From: JAVJUV01 sp040220415
GTDB taxonomy: Bacteria; Pseudomonadota; Alphaproteobacteria; Rhodobacterales; Rhodobacteraceae
NCBI GenBank assembly: GCA_040220415.1
Contig: JAVJUV010000143.1
Span: 1 to 64,000, forward strand
Direction: 5' to 3'
Length of the DNA stretch: 64,000 nt
Shown here: in pieces, positions 60,396 to 64,000 of the stretch
How positions within the stretch are numbered: position 1 is the stretch's first letter
Layout: each line of letters begins with the position of its first letter
Position numbers and translations under genes: made by a program
Notes under the pieces: generated by a model
What the model saw: only the letters and a program-made list of their open reading frames with translations
The model's database searches: none
Told to the model about the DNA's origin: nothing

Positions 60396-62030
60396 CTATT
60401 CGCGATCCCGCAGCGCCCGCCGCATGATCTTGCCCGTCGCCGTCATCGGCAGGCTGTCCACCACCTCGACCATGCGCGGCGCCACATGCGGGGACACCCT
60501 CTCGCGCACCCGCTGGATCAGCCGCGCCTCGACACCTTCGCGCGTCGCGCCTTCGCGCAATACGACAAAGGCCTTCACCACCTCCGTCCGCTCGGGGTCC
60601 GGCACGCCCACGGCGGCCGCCATCACCACGTCCGCGTCGCCGGTCAAGCAGTTCTCGATCTCGGTCGGCCCGATCCGGTAGCCGGCGCTGGTGATCACGT
60701 CATCGTCCCGCGCCACGAAGGTGACGTATCCCTCCGCGTCCATCCGCCCGAGATCGCCGGTCTTCAGCCAGTCGCCCATGAACTTCTCCGCCGTCTTCTC
60801 CGGCTGGTTCCAGTAACCCAGGAACATCACAGGATCGGGCCGCCTGACACAGATCTCGCCCACTTCGCCCGGCGGCATCTCGGCCCCCTCTGGCGACAGC
60901 ACCGCAACTTCATGCCCCGGCACCGCCCGCCCGATCGCACCCGCCCGCCGCACGCCCTTGTGCGCCGCCGAGCAGACGACAAGGTTGCACTCTGTCTGGC
61001 CGTAAAGCTCGTTGAACGCCGCGCCCACCTCGCGGTCGCCCCAGTCCAGCAGGTCCGGCGCCAGGCTCTCGCCGCCGGTATTCACGGCGCGCAGGCGATG
61101 GCCTTCGGGAACCGGCACCTGACGCATCAGCTTCAGCGCGGTCGGCGGCAGGAAGGCCACGCTGACGCCCTCGCCCACCATCAGCCGCCATGCGGCCGCC
61201 GCGTCGAACTTGCGCATCCTCTGCGCCACCAGCGGAATCCCGAAATAAAGGCACGGCATCGCCAGGTCCATCAGCGCCCCGATCCAGGCCCAGTCCGCCG
61301 GAGACCAGCCCACGTCGCCGTCCCGGGGCAGACCGCCCAGGGACAACTCCACGCAGGGCAGATGCCCGATCAGGAACCGGTGCGCATGAAGCGTCCCCTT
61401 CGGAGACCCCGTGGTGCCCGAGGTATAGATCATGACCGCCGGATCTTCGGCGCTCAAGGGTTCGGGCGCCGCGATCGGCGGATGACGCAACGCCTCATCA
61501 CATGCGATGATGTCTGGGCGCGCAGACCGGGTGCCGGCGCGCCATTTCCCGATCACGACGACCGCCTCCAGCGCCTCTCCCGCGACCGAGACCACCTTGC
61601 CCGCCTGTTCCGCATCCGTGATCACCACCTTCGCGCCGCTGTCGGACAGGCGGAACGCCAGCGCCTCCTCGCCGAACAGCGTGAACAGCGGCAGCACGAT
61701 CGCCCCCAGCTTCATCGCCGCCAGGTGCGCCACCATCACCTCGGCCCGCTGCGGCAACAGCACCGCCACCCGGTCGCCCTTCGACACGCCCAACGCGGCC
61801 AGCGCCGCCGCCAGCCGGTCCGAAGTCTCCTTCAGACGTCCGTGTGTCCAGACGGCGCGCGGCCCTCCCTCGGGCACATCGACGACAGCCACCCGTTCGG
61901 GGTCAGCTTCGGCCCAGCGGGTATTGCATGCGTGGTGAATGGTGAAGTCCGCCGGAATGTCCCACCGGAAATCGCGGGCGATTTCGTCCCAGCCGCCCTC
62001 CGGCAGCACGGCAAGGCGCTCAGTTGGCAT
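60396..62030 (-). CDS. AMP-dependent acyl-CoA synthetase
   Basis: An adenylate-forming ligase (544 residues) of the medium-chain or aromatic acyl-CoA synthetase type. P-loop motif YTSGTTGSPKG (about 192-202), ELYGQTECN, TGDLGRMDAEGY and the C-terminal TATGKIMRR Lys are present. Overall layout is like acetyl- or benzoate-CoA ligases (AcsM-like); the actual acid cannot be read from the sequence. Its start overlaps the lipoprotein gene stop by 11 nt. Confidence 0.88.
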   Translation of the reverse strand: MPTERLAVLPEGGWDEIARDFRWDIPADFTIHHACNTRWAEADPERVAVVDVPEGGPRAVWTHGRLKETSDRLAAALAALGVSKGDRVAVLLPQRAEVMVAHLAAMKLGAIVLPLFTLFGEEALAFRLSDSGAKVVITDAEQAGKVVSVAGEALEAVVVIGKWRAGTRSARPDIIACDEALRHPPIAAPEPLSAEDPAVMIYTSGTTGSPKGTLHAHRFLIGHLPCVELSLGGLPRDGDVGWSPADWAWIGALMDLAMPCLYFGIPLVAQRMRKFDAAAAWRLMVGEGVSVAFLPPTALKLMRQVPVPEGHRLRAVNTGGESLAPDLLDWGDREVGAAFNELYGQTECNLVVCSAAHKGVRRAGAIGRAVPGHEVAVLSPEGAEMPPGEVGEICVRRPDPVMFLGYWNQPEKTAEKFMGDWLKTGDLGRMDAEGYVTFVARDDDVITSAGYRIGPTEIENCLTGDADVVMAAAVGVPDPERTEVVKAFVVLREGATREGVEARLIQRVRERVSPHVAPRMVEVVDSLPMTATGKIMRRALRDRE

Positions 62031-62472
62031 AGACCTCCAGCACCGGCAGATCGGTCAGCGGCGCCTCCAGCAGCCGGAACGCCGCCAGAGACACCCGGCT
62101 CGAGCCGGAGTCGATCGGGAACAGTTCCACCTCCACCGATTTGCCGTTCACCGGATAGACCAGCCGCGCCTTGCCCGGCGCGGTCGCCAGCGTCGTCTCG
62201 ATCCAGAAGCCCGGTCGCGACGGATCGCCAAGCGAGGCCACCGTCGTCCCCAGCAGCCTGCCGCCGGCCGCCGGCGCGGCTGCCGCGATACGCTGTTCCT
62301 CGGTGGTCGTGTCGAACTCCTCGACCGACCGCGCATTCTCGGGCGGCGACGGCGCGCCCAGCCCCTCGACCACAGCAGGGGTCTCCTCGGGCACCGGCTC
62401 GTTCTGAAGCAACGGGAATTCCGCGCAGGCGGTCAGGATCGGGATCAGCAACAGGAGGACAAGACGCATCAT
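62020..62472 (-). CDS. Small lipoprotein, function unknown
   Basis: 150 residues. The signal peptide ends in LTAC (Cys about residue 15), giving a lipid-modified envelope protein. The mature part starts with a Pro/Glu-rich stretch (about 18-60), then a beta-rich domain (GGRLLGTTVASLGDP, KARLVYPVNGKSVEVELFPI, VSLAAFRLL). It overlaps the start of the acyl-CoA synthetase. Divergent from moaA. Confidence 0.75.
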   Translation of the reverse strand: MMRLVLLLLIPILTACAEFPLLQNEPVPEETPAVVEGLGAPSPPENARSVEEFDTTTEEQRIAAAAPAAGGRLLGTTVASLGDPSRPGFWIETTLATAPGKARLVYPVNGKSVEVELFPIDSGSSRVSLAAFRLLEAPLTDLPVLEVYAN

Positions 62473-62557
62473 GCCCCGAAGACTAGGACGCCCTCCGTCC
62501 CCGCGCAACGACAAGCAACCCTTGCAGCGGACCTCTGCTGAGAATACCTTACCAATT

Positions 62558-63565
62558 ATGTCAGATGCACCGCTCATAGACCCGTTCGCCCGGCCGATCA
62601 GCTATCTCCGCGTTTCGGTGACCGACCGTTGCGATTTCCGCTGTGTCTATTGCATGGCCGAGAACATGACTTTCCTGCCGAAGAAAGAGCTTCTGACGCT
62701 GGAAGAACTCGACCGCATGTGCTCGACCTTCATCCGCCTCGGCGTCGAGAAACTGCGCATCACCGGCGGCGAGCCGCTGGTCCGCCGCGATATCATGACC
62801 TTCTTCCGCTCCATGACCCGGCACCTGGAGTCCGGCGCGCTGAAGGAACTGACCGTCACCACGAACGGCAGCCAGCTTGCCCGCTTCGCCGACGACCTCT
62901 ACGCCGCCGGCGTGCGCCGCATCAACGTCTCGCTCGATACGCTGGACCAGGACAAGTTCGCCCGCGTCACCCGCTGGGGCCGCCTGCCGCAGGTCCTGAA
63001 CGGTATCGACGCCGCGCAGAAGGCCGGACTTCGCGTCAAGATCAACACGGTGGCGCTGAAAGACTTCAACGAGGACGAGCTGTTCACCCTCGCCGACTGG
63101 TGCGCCTCGCGCGACATGGACCTGACCTTCATCGAGGTCATGCCGATGGGCGATCTCGGCGGCGAAGACCGCGTCGGCCAGTACTGGTCGCTGAAAGATC
63201 TCCGGGCGCAACTCGAAGAACGCTACGCGCTGACCGACCTCGCCCACCGCACCGGCGGCCCGGCCCGCTACGTCCGCGCCGAGGAAACCGGCCAGCAGAT
63301 CGGCTTCATTACCCCGCTGACCCACAACTTCTGCGAATCGTGCAACCGCGTGCGCCTCACCTGCACGGGTGAGTTGTTCATGTGTCTCGGACAGGAAGAC
63401 AACGCGGATCTGCGCACACCGCTGCGCGCATCCGAATCCGACGCGCCGCTCGAAGAAGCCATCCGTGCCGCCATCGCGCGCAAGCCCAAGGGTCACGACT
63501 TCGACTATTCGCGCCAGAAGGCCGACGGACAGGTCTCGCGCCACATGAGTCACACCGGCGGCTGA
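62558..63565 (+). CDS. moaA: GTP 3',8-cyclase MoaA
   Basis: A radical-SAM enzyme that starts molybdenum-cofactor synthesis from GTP. The 335 residues have the N-terminal SAM cluster CDFRCVYC (about 27-34), ITGGEPLVRR, and the C-terminal second 4Fe-4S cluster CESCNRVRLTCTGELFMCL (about 264-282). The start MSDAPLIDPF at 62558 is family-like. Its usual partner genes (moaC, moaD, moaE) are not adjacent. Confidence 0.95.
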   Translation: MSDAPLIDPFARPISYLRVSVTDRCDFRCVYCMAENMTFLPKKELLTLEELDRMCSTFIRLGVEKLRITGGEPLVRRDIMTFFRSMTRHLESGALKELTVTTNGSQLARFADDLYAAGVRRINVSLDTLDQDKFARVTRWGRLPQVLNGIDAAQKAGLRVKINTVALKDFNEDELFTLADWCASRDMDLTFIEVMPMGDLGGEDRVGQYWSLKDLRAQLEERYALTDLAHRTGGPARYVRAEETGQQIGFITPLTHNFCESCNRVRLTCTGELFMCLGQEDNADLRTPLRASESDAPLEEAIRAAIARKPKGHDFDYSRQKADGQVSRHMSHTGG

Positions 63566-63650
63566 CGCCGCCATTTGGCCACACAAGCACCACGGTCACG
63601 GCAAAATGCGCTGCTCTGTTCCCGTCAGGGGCGCAGACAATGGTGCCGAC

Positions 63651-63911
63651 ATGCCAAGACTTCTCCTCGTTCTGTCCTTCGCCGCGCTGACAGCCTGCGG
63701 CCAGGCCTCGGACGCCATCAACAAGGGCGTCACGCCGGCAAAGCTTCAGTCGGACACGGCGACCTACTTCAAGACCAGCCCGCGCAACGTGAAGATCGGC
63801 AAGATGCAGCAAAGCATGCTGGGGACCGCCTATCAGGCACGCGTCGGCCGGGTGCTCTACAACTGCAACCAGTTCAAGGCCGCGATCAACTGCGAGCGCG
63901 CGCGCTACTGA
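63651..63911 (+). CDS. Small lipoprotein, 86 residues
   Basis: The signal peptide ends in the lipobox LTAC (Cys about residue 16). The remaining ~70 residues include two Cys (LYNCNQFKAAINCERARY) and basic helices (AKLQSDTATYFKTSPRNVKIGKMQQ). Not recognised beyond small Rhodobacterales lipoproteins. 85 nt after moaA, same direction. Confidence 0.7.
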   Translation: MPRLLLVLSFAALTACGQASDAINKGVTPAKLQSDTATYFKTSPRNVKIGKMQQSMLGTAYQARVGRVLYNCNQFKAAINCERARY

Positions 63912-64000
63912 CGCTTTCCGCCAGACCTGCCCGCCCGGCGATTCGCTCCGGGCGGCAGCGGCACACCACGCACATCGTCACATCGGCCCAGTCGCGCCCG

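Overview
The window is a gene-dense, high-GC stretch of chromosome with C/G-rich third codon positions. It looks like an alphaproteobacterium of the Rhodobacterales (Rhodobacteraceae / Roseobacter group). The evidence is a circularly permuted two-piece tmRNA gene beside an alphaproteobacterial SspB, a 14-subunit nuo operon carrying small accessory genes of the kind found in this order (DUF5333- and DUF5337-like), nuoN-birA-coaX-rnj linkage, and an intergenic repeat of a style common in roseobacters. I saw no rRNA, tRNA, CRISPR array, prophage or insertion sequence.

Layout. 1-5.0 kb: fabD, a cytochrome b561-YceI fusion, an AcuI-type reductase, a DinB-fold protein and an LprI-MliC fusion lipo/periplasmic protein. 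4.6-5.6 kb: permuted ssrA (tag ANDNKAPMAMAA) followed at once by sspB. 5.6-8.7 kb: cytochrome c', a DUF815 ATPase and tatABC. 8.8-13 kb: a WYL regulator with a strong palindrome at its start, an orphan ABC ATPase, an SDR with an altered active site, a beta-rich lipoprotein and a SnoaL-fold protein. 13.1-19.5 kb: prfC, a secreted alpha/beta hydrolase, a membrane hydroxylase-creatininase fusion and a DEAD-box helicase behind an AT-richer leader holding two perfect DnaA-box 9-mers.

19.5-43.6 kb is one long leftward block: nuoA-B-C-D-E-F-G-H-I-J-K-L-M-N followed by birA, coaX and rnj. About ten non-nuo genes sit between subunit genes: a sulfotransferase, a methyltransferase, a carboxymuconolactone decarboxylase-family protein, helix-hairpin-helix proteins and several small membrane or lipoproteins. 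Most are joined by 4-nt stop/start overlaps, so they are probably co-expressed with complex I.

44.4-54.9 kb is a second leftward operon, for leucine/isovalerate catabolism: ivd, mccB, mccA, mvaB and liuC. It also carries envelope-type genes (two LprI-like proteins, an EcsC-family protein, a 40-residue membrane peptide), a flavodoxin-like reductase, an ASCH protein and a GST, mostly with ATGA/GTGA overlaps. A TetR-style palindrome precedes ivd. 54.9-64 kb: gph, glmU-glmS (UDP-GlcNAc synthesis), a LysR/YdhR divergent pair, an acyl-CoA synthetase, two small lipoproteins and moaA (molybdopterin synthesis).

Most genes are housekeeping. The points most worth a second look are the foreign genes inside the two operons, the membrane hydroxylase-creatininase fusion, the dispersed repeat (four copies, one orientation), the DnaA-box and leader-hairpin region before the helicase gene, and several clean palindromic operator candidates.
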